A stretch of DNA of 6,981 nucleotides from an uncultured Oscillospiraceae bacterium (GTDB taxonomy: Bacteria > Bacillota_A > Clostridia > Oscillospirales > Oscillospiraceae), in NCBI GenBank assembly GCA_934635515.1, contig CAKTZK010000076.1, positions 1-6,981 of the forward strand, in the 5' to 3' direction. Both the position numbers and the translations under genes were made by a program. Below the pieces are notes generated by a model. That model did no database searches. It was not told the origin of the DNA and was given only the letters and a program-made list of their open reading frames with translations. Shown here in pieces: positions 1 to 5,288 of the stretch. Positions within the stretch are counted from its first letter, which is position 1. Each line of letters opens with the position of its first letter.

Positions 1-336
1 TACGGCTCCGTCCCCGACTGCGGCAGCGTTTGCCGCATGCTCACCACCGCCACGGGCCGCACCCCTCGCTTTTTGGGCAAGCCCCAGCCGGATATGGCCC
101 TGCTCGCTATGTCATGCACCGGCTTCACCCCCGCCCAGACGGTGCTCCTGGGCGACCGGCTCTACACGGATATAGCCTGCGGCGCAAATGCCGGCATCGA
201 CACGGTGTTCGTCCTCTCCGGCGAGGGGACGGAGGCGGATATAGAAACCTACGGCGTCCATCCCACCTGGGTGCGCCGGGATATTGCAGAGCTTCTGCAA
301 GAACTGCAAGAACTGCAAGAATTGGAGGATAATTGA
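1..336 (+). CDS. HAD-superfamily phosphatase, NagD/class IIA type, 3' part only
   Basis: This is the C-terminal 111 residues of a protein whose start lies before the window. The GKPQP segment (residues 26-30 of the visible part) carries the HAD motif III lysine. GDRLYTDI (51-58) is motif IV, with Asp52 and Asp57 as the expected metal ligands. The following GANAGIDTVFVLSGEGT is typical of NagD-like sugar- or nucleotide-phosphate phosphatases. The catalytic Asp motif I is outside the window, so activity cannot be judged. The fold appears to finish around IAELL (residues 95-99). The last 12 residues are a LQE-LQE-LQE tail made by a 9-base tandem repeat, and the TGA stop lies inside an AT-rich palindrome. 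The substrate cannot be assigned. An antisense reading frame over the same stretch is a shadow. Confidence 0.9.
   Translation, partial: YGSVPDCGSVCRMLTTATGRTPRFLGKPQPDMALLAMSCTGFTPAQTVLLGDRLYTDIACGANAGIDTVFVLSGEGTEADIETYGVHPTWVRRDIAELLQELQELQELEDN
295..321 (+). repeat. Three exact tandem copies of a 9-base unit (CTGCAAGAA)
   Basis: The unit CTGCAAGAA occurs at 295-303, 304-312 and 313-321, followed by a degenerate partial copy (TTGGA). It is read in frame as Leu-Gln-Glu three times and forms the tail of the HAD protein. The codons are AT-richer than the gene body, and the array leads directly into the palindrome at 328-352. I infer that intergenic repeat sequence has become the gene's 3' end. 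Confidence 0.9.
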
Positions 337-352
337 AAAATTTTCAATTATC
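328..352. repeat. Perfect AT-rich palindrome, 12-base arms around one base
   Basis: Arms 328-339 and 341-352 are exact reverse complements around A340. The left arm contains the HAD stop codon (334-336). In RNA it would form an A-U rich hairpin followed by AUUAUAUUU, so it could be a weak terminator, but the stem has little G-C and there is no clean U-tract. It also supplies a -35-like TTGAAA. A dispersed AT-rich intergenic repeat is another reading. Confidence 0.8.
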
Positions 353-360
353 ATTATATT
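333..360 (+). promoter_or_regulatory. Candidate sigma-A promoter for the MFS-GDPD unit
   Basis: TTGAAA (333-338) and TATATT (355-360) are separated by 16 bases, which predicts a start near 367 and a leader of about 109 bases. The -35 lies within the palindrome. AT-rich sequence produces such matches easily, so this is tentative. It is the best promoter-like pair I saw between the HAD gene and the MFS start. Confidence 0.45.
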
Positions 361-366
361 TAAGCC

Positions 367-478
367 GTTTTTCTCGCCGCTTTCGCGGCAACCGAAAAAC
401 ATGGCACTTTATGACCATTCTTTCTGTTGGTCATTTGTGCCTTGCAACATAGCGGAAAGGAATGGTCATAAAACCATG
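367..478 (+). promoter_or_regulatory. Structured leader with competing hairpins over the MFS start
   Basis: A first hairpin pairs 367-373 with 394-400, enclosing 376-380/385-389 with a four-base loop. Next, ATGACCA (411-417) has two possible partners. The near one is TGGTCAT at 428-434, extended by 403-407/437-441. The far one is 463-469, part of a 13-base perfect arm pair 408-420/460-472, extended by 400-404/474-478 and an inner 425-429/445-449. The far pairing overlaps the purine-rich ribosome site (AAAGGA, 456-461) and the ATG at 476; the near pairing leaves both free. This could be an RNA switch. Alternatively the TGGTCAT half-sites could be a DNA operator. I recognise no known riboswitch class. 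Confidence 0.5.
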
Positions 479-2077
479 AAACTAAACTACAAGCGGACGA
501 TTTTAGTGGGCTTTGCCTTTTTCCTGATCTGCGCCTTTTGGCAGGCCTACGACAACACCATCCCCCTGATCCTCACCAATAAATTCGGCATGTCCCAGAC
601 CTGGTCCGGCGTCATCATGGCCCTGGATAACATTCTGGCTCTGTTCCTGCTGCCCCTGTTCGGCGCCATTTCCGACCGCAGCCACAGCAAAAAGGGCCGC
701 CGCACCCCCTTCATCGTGGTGGGCACCCTCATTGCCGCCGTGGCCCTGGTGGGCCTGAGCTTTGTGGACCTGGCCCAGTTGCATAATATTAAGGACGTAG
801 CTGCCATCGACGACCCCGCCGCCCTGGTGACCATCTATGAAAAGGAAAAGGACGAGACCCTTCTGACCCCCGACGGGGTGAAGTTCACCCTGGCGGATAC
901 CTTCACCCAGGAGGAGTTCGCCGCCATCCGCAGCCAGATCCAGGAGGGGGAGAAGACCCTCACCAATCCCGACTATACCAATTATGTAGTCCCCGCCCGG
1001 CAGGCCTATGCCTGGCAGACCACGGCGGAAAGTCCCACTACGCTGATTTTCTTCATCGTCCTGCTGCTGGTGGTGCTGGTGAGCATGGCCACCTTCCGCT
1101 CCCCGGCGGTGGCGCTGATGCCGGATGTCACCGTGAAGCCCCTGCGCAGTAAGGCCAATGCCGTCATCAATCTCATGGGCTCCGCCGGCGGCATCCTGGT
1201 CCTGGTGCTGGGTATGGTCTTTGCCACCGCCTCCGTGCGCAACTCCCTCATGAGCTACACGGCCTACTTTGCCGTCATCGCCGCCATCATGCTCGCAGCT
1301 CTGGTGATCTTCCTGCTCACCGTCCGGGAGCCGGAGTGGGCGGCCCAGATGGTGGAGGACTCCATCCGCTACGGCCTGGAGGAAAAGGCCGAGCCCGAGA
1401 CGGTGGAGACCGCCGACGGCGCGGAGTTTGCCGAGGCCGAGGTCCAGCCCGCCACCAAGGGCGGCCTGTCCCCGGAGGAGAAGAAGTCCATGATTTTCAT
1501 TCTCCTGTCCATCGTCCTGTGGTTCTTCGGCTATAACGCCGTCACCAGTAAGTACTCCGTCTATGCCAGCAACATTCTCCATAAGGACTATAACCTCACC
1601 CTCATCATCGCCCAGGCGGCGGCCATCATTTCCTACCTGCCCGTGGGCATGATCGCCTCCAAGGTGGGCCGGAAAAAGACCATCTGTGCCGGCGTTATCA
1701 TGCTGGCCACCGCCTTCGGCGTGGCGGCCTTCCTCCGGGATAACAGCCCCGCCCTGCTGATGAACGCCATGTTCGCCCTGGCGGGCATCGCCTGGGCCAC
1801 CATCAACGTCAACTCCTTCCCCATGGTGGTGGAGATGTGCTCGGAGCAGGATGTGGGCCGCTATACGGGCCTTTACTACACCGCCTCCATGGCCGCCCAG
1901 GTGGCCACCCCCATGCTCTCGGGCCTGCTGATGGATAAGCTGGGCATGACGGTGCTGTTCCCGTACGCGGCGGTGTTCTCCGCCCTGGCCCTTGTGACCA
2001 TGCACTTTGTTCACCACGGCGACAGCCGCCCGGAGGCCAAGAAGGGCCTGGATGCACTGGAGGATATGGATAACTGA
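476..2077 (+). CDS. MFS transporter of the SLC45 / sugar-proton symporter type
   Basis: This is a 533-residue membrane protein, probably with 12 helices. TM1 spans about 9-31, TM2 44-66, TM3 78-98, TM4 188-207, TM5 226-252 and TM6 260-284; the second six-helix half runs from about 337 to 511. The loop after TM2 (GAISDRSHSKKGRRTPFI, 63-80) is the MFS D-R...G-R-R signature in the form seen in SLC45/GPH-like carriers. A second half-signature, SKVGRKK, is at 395-401, and GRYTGLYYTASMAAQ (461-475) also fits that group. There are two insertions: about 88 polar residues between TM3 and TM4, predicted outside, and an acidic central cytoplasmic loop (about 285-336). The ATG at 476 was chosen because TM1 follows directly. 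ATG 401 is in frame but has no ribosome site and adds an unlikely 25-residue stretch. The AAAGGA site lies 14 bases upstream, which is long. The substrate is unknown; sugars are usual in the family, but the adjoining GDPD gene suggests considering glycerophosphodiesters. Confidence 0.85.
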   Translation: MKLNYKRTILVGFAFFLICAFWQAYDNTIPLILTNKFGMSQTWSGVIMALDNILALFLLPLFGAISDRSHSKKGRRTPFIVVGTLIAAVALVGLSFVDLAQLHNIKDVAAIDDPAALVTIYEKEKDETLLTPDGVKFTLADTFTQEEFAAIRSQIQEGEKTLTNPDYTNYVVPARQAYAWQTTAESPTTLIFFIVLLLVVLVSMATFRSPAVALMPDVTVKPLRSKANAVINLMGSAGGILVLVLGMVFATASVRNSLMSYTAYFAVIAAIMLAALVIFLLTVREPEWAAQMVEDSIRYGLEEKAEPETVETADGAEFAEAEVQPATKGGLSPEEKKSMIFILLSIVLWFFGYNAVTSKYSVYASNILHKDYNLTLIIAQAAAIISYLPVGMIASKVGRKKTICAGVIMLATAFGVAAFLRDNSPALLMNAMFALAGIAWATINVNSFPMVVEMCSEQDVGRYTGLYYTASMAAQVATPMLSGLLMDKLGMTVLFPYAAVFSALALVTMHFVHHGDSRPEAKKGLDALEDMDN

Positions 2078-2078
2078 T

Positions 2079-2912
2079 ATGTGGATCGTATTGCTGATTG
2101 TTTTGATTCTGCTTCTGCTGATAGAAGTGTTTGCCATGCTGACCATTTGCCGCCGGGGCCACTCCCTGTGGGACCTGCTGCGAAAGTACCGCTATGCCCA
2201 CCGGGGCTACCACGGCAAAGACCTGGCCCCGGAGAACTCTCTCCTTGCCTATAAGGAGGCCATCCGCCGGGGCTTCGGCGTGGAGCTGGATGTGCACCTG
2301 ATGAAGGACGGCAATTTGGCCGTCATCCACGATGCAAGCTTATTGCGCACCGCCGGGGCGGACGTGCTGGTGGAGGACCTGACGGCGGAGGAACTGAAGC
2401 AGTACCGCCTGGAGGGTACCGATGAGCAGATCCCCCTCCTGGAGGAGGTGCTGCCCCTGTTTGAAGCGAGCGGCCTTCCTCTGGTGGTGGAGCTGAAGGC
2501 GGAGCGGGGGGATCACGATGCCCTGGCCGCCGCCACCTGCGCCATGCTGGATAAATATAAGGTGCTCTACTGCATCGAGTCCTTCGACCCCCGGTGCATC
2601 CGGTGGCTGAAAAAGAACCGCCCGGAGATCGTCCGGGGCCAGCTCAGCGAAAACTTCCTCCGCCACGGTGACGGCGGCAAGATGCCGAAGGTCCTGCTTT
2701 GGGCACTGGGGAACCTGCTGACCAACTGCCTGGCCAAGCCCGATTTCATTGCCTACCGGTTTTCCGACCGGGATAATCTCTGCCTGCGCTGGTGCCGGTG
2801 GTTCTATCATGTCCAGGAGATCAACTGGACCATCATCACAAAAGAGGAGATGTGCGCGGCGGAGTCTGCCGGAAATCTTGTGATTTTCCAGGACTTCGAT
2901 CCCCGCCTGTAA
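2079..2912 (+). CDS. Membrane-anchored glycerophosphodiester phosphodiesterase
   Basis: GDPD enzymes hydrolyse glycerophosphodiesters to glycerol 3-phosphate and an alcohol. The 277-residue product opens with one hydrophobic helix (about 2-22), followed by basic residues, which puts the catalytic domain on the cytoplasmic side by the positive-inside rule. Family motifs are present: HRG (41-43, catalytic His41), PEN (51-53), ELD (69-71, metal ligands Glu69 and Asp71), HD (84-85, second catalytic His84) and ELK (138-140). The NWTI segment (249-252) matches the usual tryptophan-containing strand near the end of the barrel. The length is normal for a single-domain GDPD plus anchor. The ATG lies one base after the MFS stop (TGA-T-ATG), so translation is probably coupled and the two proteins may work together. 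I chose this start because the upstream in-frame codons only overlap the MFS gene out of frame. Confidence 0.93.
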   Translation: MWIVLLIVLILLLLIEVFAMLTICRRGHSLWDLLRKYRYAHRGYHGKDLAPENSLLAYKEAIRRGFGVELDVHLMKDGNLAVIHDASLLRTAGADVLVEDLTAEELKQYRLEGTDEQIPLLEEVLPLFEASGLPLVVELKAERGDHDALAAATCAMLDKYKVLYCIESFDPRCIRWLKKNRPEIVRGQLSENFLRHGDGGKMPKVLLWALGNLLTNCLAKPDFIAYRFSDRDNLCLRWCRWFYHVQEINWTIITKEEMCAAESAGNLVIFQDFDPRL

Positions 2913-2916
2913 AGCT

Positions 2917-3462
2917 ATGAGAGTTATCACAGGGTCTGCCCGGGGCAGACGGTTAAAGGAGTTGGAGGGCCTGGAGACCCGCCCCACCACGGGGAAGGTC
3001 AAGGAGGCTCTGTTCTCCGTCATCCAGTTCGATATCGAGGGGCGCCGGGTCCTGGACCTCTTCGCCGGCACCGGCCAGCTGGGCATCGAGGCCCTGAGCC
3101 GGGGGGCGGAGAGCGCCGTGTTCGTAGAGCGGCGCAAGGATGCCCTCCAGGCCATCCGGGAGAATCTGGAGGCCTGCGGCTTTTCGGATCGGGCCCGGGT
3201 GGTAAACGGCGATGCCATGAGCTACCTGAAGTCCGGCGAGAAGTTCGATCTGATTTTTTTGGACCCCCCCTACGCCTCCGGCCTCTTGCAGCAGGCCCTG
3301 GAGGACATCGCAAGGTTTGACATTTGCCGCAGACATGGTATAATTGTGGCGGAAAGCGCGGCGGATCAGGCTCTGCCCCCGCTCAGCGGCCCCTATTCGA
3401 TATACAGAGAGTATCGTTACGGCAAAATTAAACTCACTGTATACCATAGAAACGAGGATTGA
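2917..3462 (+). CDS. rsmD: 16S rRNA (guanine966-N2)-methyltransferase RsmD
   Basis: RsmD transfers a methyl group from S-adenosylmethionine to N2 of G966 in 16S rRNA of the 30S subunit. The 181-residue length is typical. The MRVITGSARGRRL opening is the RsmD start, RPTTGKVKEALFSVI (22-36) is the family-specific segment, LDLFAGTGQLGIEALSRGA (46-64) is the SAM-binding motif and DPPY (116-119) is the catalytic [D/N]PPY. Many relatives have Asp where Gly26 stands here. The gene begins four bases after the GDPD stop with no strong ribosome site, so it probably depends on coupling. From about 3311 the base and codon use changes (AGG, AGA, ATA, GGT, CGT, ACT), and a consensus promoter is embedded at 3317-3344. 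The rsmD-coaD pair is a widely conserved gene order. Confidence 0.96.
   Translation: MRVITGSARGRRLKELEGLETRPTTGKVKEALFSVIQFDIEGRRVLDLFAGTGQLGIEALSRGAESAVFVERRKDALQAIRENLEACGFSDRARVVNGDAMSYLKSGEKFDLIFLDPPYASGLLQQALEDIARFDICRRHGIIVAESAADQALPPLSGPYSIYREYRYGKIKLTVYHRNED
3317..3344 (+). promoter_or_regulatory. Consensus sigma-A promoter inside rsmD
   Basis: TTGACA (3317-3322) and TATAAT (3339-3344) both match the consensus at all six positions with a 16-base spacer. TGG at 3336-3338 makes an extended -10. Predicted initiation is near 3351, giving a coaD leader of about 115 bases. The host codons here include rare-looking choices (AGG, AGA, GGT, ATA, ATT) in a gene that otherwise favours CGC, GGC and ATC. 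Confidence 0.7.
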
Positions 3463-3466
3463 CCCC

Positions 3467-3949
3467 ATGAAAATAGCCATCTATCCCGGCAGCTTTGACC
3501 CCATCACGCTGGGACATCTGGACATCATCCGCCGCGCCGCCCTGTGCTTTGACAAGGTTTTCGTGTGCGTGATGGATAACTGCGATAAAAAGTCCCACAT
3601 GTTCCCGGCGGAAAAGCGGCTGGAAATGCTGCGCCGCTCGGTAGCGGAGCTTCCCAATGTGGAGGCGGAGCTGTTCCGGGGGCTGCTGGCCGACTATGCC
3701 CGGGAGAAAGGGGCCCACGTCATCGTCAAGGGCCTGCGCAACGCCACGGATTTTGATATGGAGTACCAAATGGCCGCTATCAACCGGGGTATCTGGGCGG
3801 ACCTGGAGACGGTATTCCTGCCTGCCAGCATCGAGTATCAGCATTTCAGCTCCACCATGGTCCGGGAGATGATCCGCTACGGCCAGCCCCTGGAAAAATA
3901 CGTTCCCCTGCCTGTGGCGGAGGAGCTGAAGCAGCAAAAGAAAAACTAA
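3467..3949 (+). CDS. coaD: Phosphopantetheine adenylyltransferase CoaD
   Basis: CoaD joins 4'-phosphopantetheine and ATP to give dephospho-CoA and pyrophosphate, the penultimate step of coenzyme A synthesis in the cytoplasm. The 160-residue length is standard. YPGSFDPITLGHLDII (6-21) holds the nucleotidyltransferase TxGH motif (Thr14, Gly16, His17). Lys41/Lys42 lie where the substrate-binding lysine is expected. KGLRNATDFDMEYQMA (88-103) and HFSSTMVREM (126-135) are the remaining family blocks, the last corresponding to the ISSS segment that contacts ATP. The ATG has a GAGGA site at 3454-3458, eight bases upstream, and follows the rsmD stop by four bases. It may be transcribed both from the upstream operon and from the promoter at 3317-3344. 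Confidence 0.97.
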   Translation: MKIAIYPGSFDPITLGHLDIIRRAALCFDKVFVCVMDNCDKKSHMFPAEKRLEMLRRSVAELPNVEAELFRGLLADYAREKGAHVIVKGLRNATDFDMEYQMAAINRGIWADLETVFLPASIEYQHFSSTMVREMIRYGQPLEKYVPLPVAEELKQQKKN

Positions 3950-3967
3950 AAACCGGGAGGATATAGT

Positions 3968-4510
3968 ATGGAAGAAAAAGATCTGCAGCGCCTGCTGGAC
4001 ATGCTCTACGGCATGATCGACGAAGCCAAGAGCGCTCCCTTCAGCGCCGAAAAATGCACCATTAACCGCGATGAGGCCCTGGACATCCTCACGGAGATCC
4101 GCAGCCGCATGCCCCTGGAGATCAAGAAGGCCCAGGAGCTGATCCGCGCCCGGGACGAGTACATCGCCTCCGCGAAAAAAGAGGTGGAGAAGATGCTGCG
4201 CCAGGCCGAGCTGGATGCTAAGACCATCGTCTCCGAGAGCGAGACGCTTCAGCGTGCCCGCATGAAGTCCGGGGAGATCATCCGCCGGGCCGAGGAGCGC
4301 ACGGGCGAGCTGTACCGGGTGGCCAATTCCTATACCGAGGACGCTCTGCGCCGCACCGAGGAGGCCATCCAGATGGCCCTGGACGAGGTGCGCCAGTCCC
4401 GCGTCCGCTTCCGGGCTGCCTCCAACGAGCAGATGCAGCAGATCCGCAGCGGCTCTGCCCCCGTTCCGGAGGAAAAACCGGAGGAGAGCGAGGAAAAAGT
4501 AGAAAACTGA
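3968..4510 (+). CDS. DivIVA/SepIVA-like coiled-coil protein
   Basis: The 180-residue product is soluble and highly charged. It has a short conserved-looking head (about 5-52: a helix, then a Pro/Ser/Ala turn, Cys30, INRDEALDILTEIRSRMP), a long predicted coiled coil (about 53-150, rich in E, K, R, A) and an acidic Pro/Glu tail (160-180). The head closely parallels, from memory, the N terminus of mycobacterial SepIVA, a DivIVA-related septal factor (similar helix, ...EA..-P-..A..C..-R-..-L.-.I pattern, then acidic-basic coil). Such proteins are often labelled 'ATPase' or 'ATP synthase subunit b-like', but no nucleotide-binding motif or membrane segment is present. A GGGAGG site at 3955-3960 fits the ATG at 3968. 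It lies between coaD and the mra cluster and is the last gene before a terminator. The division or polarity role is inferred; the coiled-coil call is firm. Confidence 0.8.
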   Translation: MEEKDLQRLLDMLYGMIDEAKSAPFSAEKCTINRDEALDILTEIRSRMPLEIKKAQELIRARDEYIASAKKEVEKMLRQAELDAKTIVSESETLQRARMKSGEIIRRAEERTGELYRVANSYTEDALRRTEEAIQMALDEVRQSRVRFRAASNEQMQQIRSGSAPVPEEKPEESEEKVEN

Positions 4511-4553
4511 CAAAAAACACAGAAAAATTTCGTAGGAACGCACAAACGCACAA

Positions 4554-4562
4554 TGGTATAAC
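4554..4562 (+). promoter_or_regulatory. Extended -10-like element before the terminator
   Basis: TGG-TATAAC is an extended -10 match, but no convincing -35 lies 16-18 bases upstream. Transcription starting near 4569 would run straight into the terminator at 4605 and yield an RNA of about 75 bases. It contains the small hairpin 4564-4567/4575-4578 and the 10-base palindrome 4584-4593 only in part, depending on the start. Weak evidence. Confidence 0.25.
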
Positions 4563-4604
4563 ACGGTAAAAATCACCGCAAAACAATATATTGCGTCGCT
4601 CATG

Positions 4605-4642
4605 ATCGCCGCCCACTATATATAGTGGGCGGCGATTTTTTT
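4605..4642 (+). terminator. Strong intrinsic terminator
   Basis: Bases 4605-4620 and 4621-4636 are perfect reverse complements. As RNA this gives a 14-base-pair GC-rich stem (4605-4618/4623-4636) with a UAUA loop, followed by seven U (4636-4642). There is no A-tract on the left side, so it works mainly for + strand transcripts. It closes the MFS-to-coiled-coil unit and insulates the mra promoter. Confidence 0.92.
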
Positions 4643-4644
4643 CA

Positions 4645-4678
4645 CGCAAACGAACAGAAACAAATGTTTCAATTTGCG
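4645..4678. repeat. Nested inverted repeat between terminator and mraZ promoter
   Basis: GAAACA-AA-TGTTTC (4657-4670) is a perfect 6-base-arm dyad. It is flanked by CGCAAA (4645-4650) and its complement TTTGCG (4673-4678), offset by six and two bases. No U-run follows, so it is not a terminator. It could be an operator or a chance dyad in AT-rich sequence. I do not recognise the binding protein. Confidence 0.45.
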
Positions 4679-4742
4679 GGAATTGCAGTAAAAATGCCCT
4701 GTTTTTGCAGGAAATATGTTCCATTTTAGGAAAAAAATATTC

Positions 4743-4771
4743 TTGCAATTAGGCGGCCGATTTACTATACT
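4743..4771 (+). promoter_or_regulatory. Sigma-A promoter of the mra operon
   Basis: TTGCAA (4743-4748) and TATACT (4766-4771) are exactly 17 bases apart. An A-rich tract (4731-4738) sits immediately upstream like an UP element. Predicted initiation is near 4778, giving a leader of about 90 bases that contains the MraZ boxes. Confidence 0.82.
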
Positions 4772-4783
4772 GTAACCATAGAA

Positions 4784-4851
4784 GTGGGGAAGTGTGGGGG
4801 TAGTGCCCATATTTGTGGGGCATAATCCCACAACAGCCCACAAAAACCCAT
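4784..4851. promoter_or_regulatory. MraZ operator: TGGGN boxes in both orientations
   Basis: GTGGG occurs on the + strand at 4784-4788, 4794-4798 and 4815-4819. Its complement occurs at 4806-4810 (CCCAT), 4827-4831 (CCCAC), 4837-4841 (CCCAC) and 4847-4851 (CCCAT). Steps are 10 and 21 bases on the + strand and 21, 10 and 10 on the - strand. TTGTGGG (4813-4819) and CCCACAA (4827-4833) form a seven-base inverted repeat. MraZ of E. coli binds TGGGN direct repeats separated by five bases just after its own promoter, so position and spacing fit autoregulation here. Confidence 0.8.
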
Positions 4852-4853
4852 GG

Positions 4854-4860
4854 AAGGAGG
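4854..4860 (+). promoter_or_regulatory. Ribosome binding site that fixes the mraZ start
   Basis: AAGGAGG lies eight bases before the GTG at 4869. An upstream in-frame GTG at 4794 falls inside the operator, has no ribosome site and would add 25 residues foreign to MraZ, so 4869 is the start. Confidence 0.9.
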
Positions 4861-4868
4861 GAGCAGCC

Positions 4869-5285
4869 GTGACCGGACAATACGCGCATAATATCGACGC
4901 CAAGGGGCGGCTGTTCATCCCTGCCCGCCTGCGGGAGGAGCTGGGCCAGTCCTTCCATGTCACCATCGGCATGGACCACTGCCTGTCCATCTACTCCAAC
5001 GAGAGCTGGGACGCCTTCATGGAAAAGCTCCGTGAGCTGCCCTACAGCAAGGCCAAGGCGCTGCGCGTCCTGTCGGCCAACGCCGTGGACTGCGAGCCCG
5101 ATGCCCAGGGCCGCATCCTTATTCCCGCCAAGCTCCGGGAGTATGCGGGCCTGCAGAAGGAAGTGGTGGTCATCGGCAGCTTTGACCGGGCCGAGATCTG
5201 GAACGCCGAGCGCTGGGCCAGAGAGGAAGCCATGGCCCTGGAGAGCGGCTCTTTGGAGCAGGCTATGGAAGAAATGGGGCTGTAA
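4869..5285 (+). CDS. mraZ: Transcriptional regulator MraZ
   Basis: MraZ is a ring-forming AbrB-like DNA-binding protein that controls the division and cell-wall (mra/dcw) cluster at its first promoter. The protein has 138 residues from a GTG start, slightly under the usual 140-150. It has two SpoVT-AbrB-type repeats, each marked by a DxxxR motif: DAKGR at 10-14 followed by LFIPARLRE, and DAQGR at 78-82 followed by ILIPAKLRE. The duplicated layout is the hallmark of the family. It stands first in its operon, directly downstream of its probable operator, so negative autoregulation is likely. rsmH follows after three bases; in E. coli RsmH opposes the effects of excess MraZ. Nothing appears damaged. 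Confidence 0.97.
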   Translation: MTGQYAHNIDAKGRLFIPARLREELGQSFHVTIGMDHCLSIYSNESWDAFMEKLRELPYSKAKALRVLSANAVDCEPDAQGRILIPAKLREYAGLQKEVVVIGSFDRAEIWNAERWAREEAMALESGSLEQAMEEMGL

Positions 5286-5288
5286 GCC

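Noticed and set aside
401..475. In-frame upstream ATG at 401 as the MFS start
   Set aside because: There is no ribosome site, the added 25 residues are not typical of the family, and the stretch overlaps the inverted repeats of the leader.
462..479. Five-codon reading frame overlapping the MFS ATG (ATGA overlap)
   Set aside because: The purine-rich site abuts its ATG with no spacing, so initiation there is unlikely; a frame this short arises easily by chance.
503..2146. A 547-codon open frame on the - strand opposite the MFS gene
   Set aside because: It is a product of GC-rich codon use in the opposite frame; its translation is low-complexity (His, Gly, Gln rich) with no domain, while the + strand frame is a clear 12-helix transporter.
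3434..4603. A 389-codon open frame on the - strand over coaD and the coiled-coil gene
   Set aside because: It overlaps two well-supported + strand genes, crosses an intergenic gap and shows no recognisable domain.
4652..4670. LexA-type SOS box in the dyad upstream of mraZ
   Set aside because: GAAC is present, but the required GTTC at the correct four-base spacing is not.
4794..4868. Upstream GTG at 4794 as the mraZ start
   Set aside because: It lies inside the operator, lacks a ribosome site, and the true GTG at 4869 has an AAGGAGG eight bases upstream.
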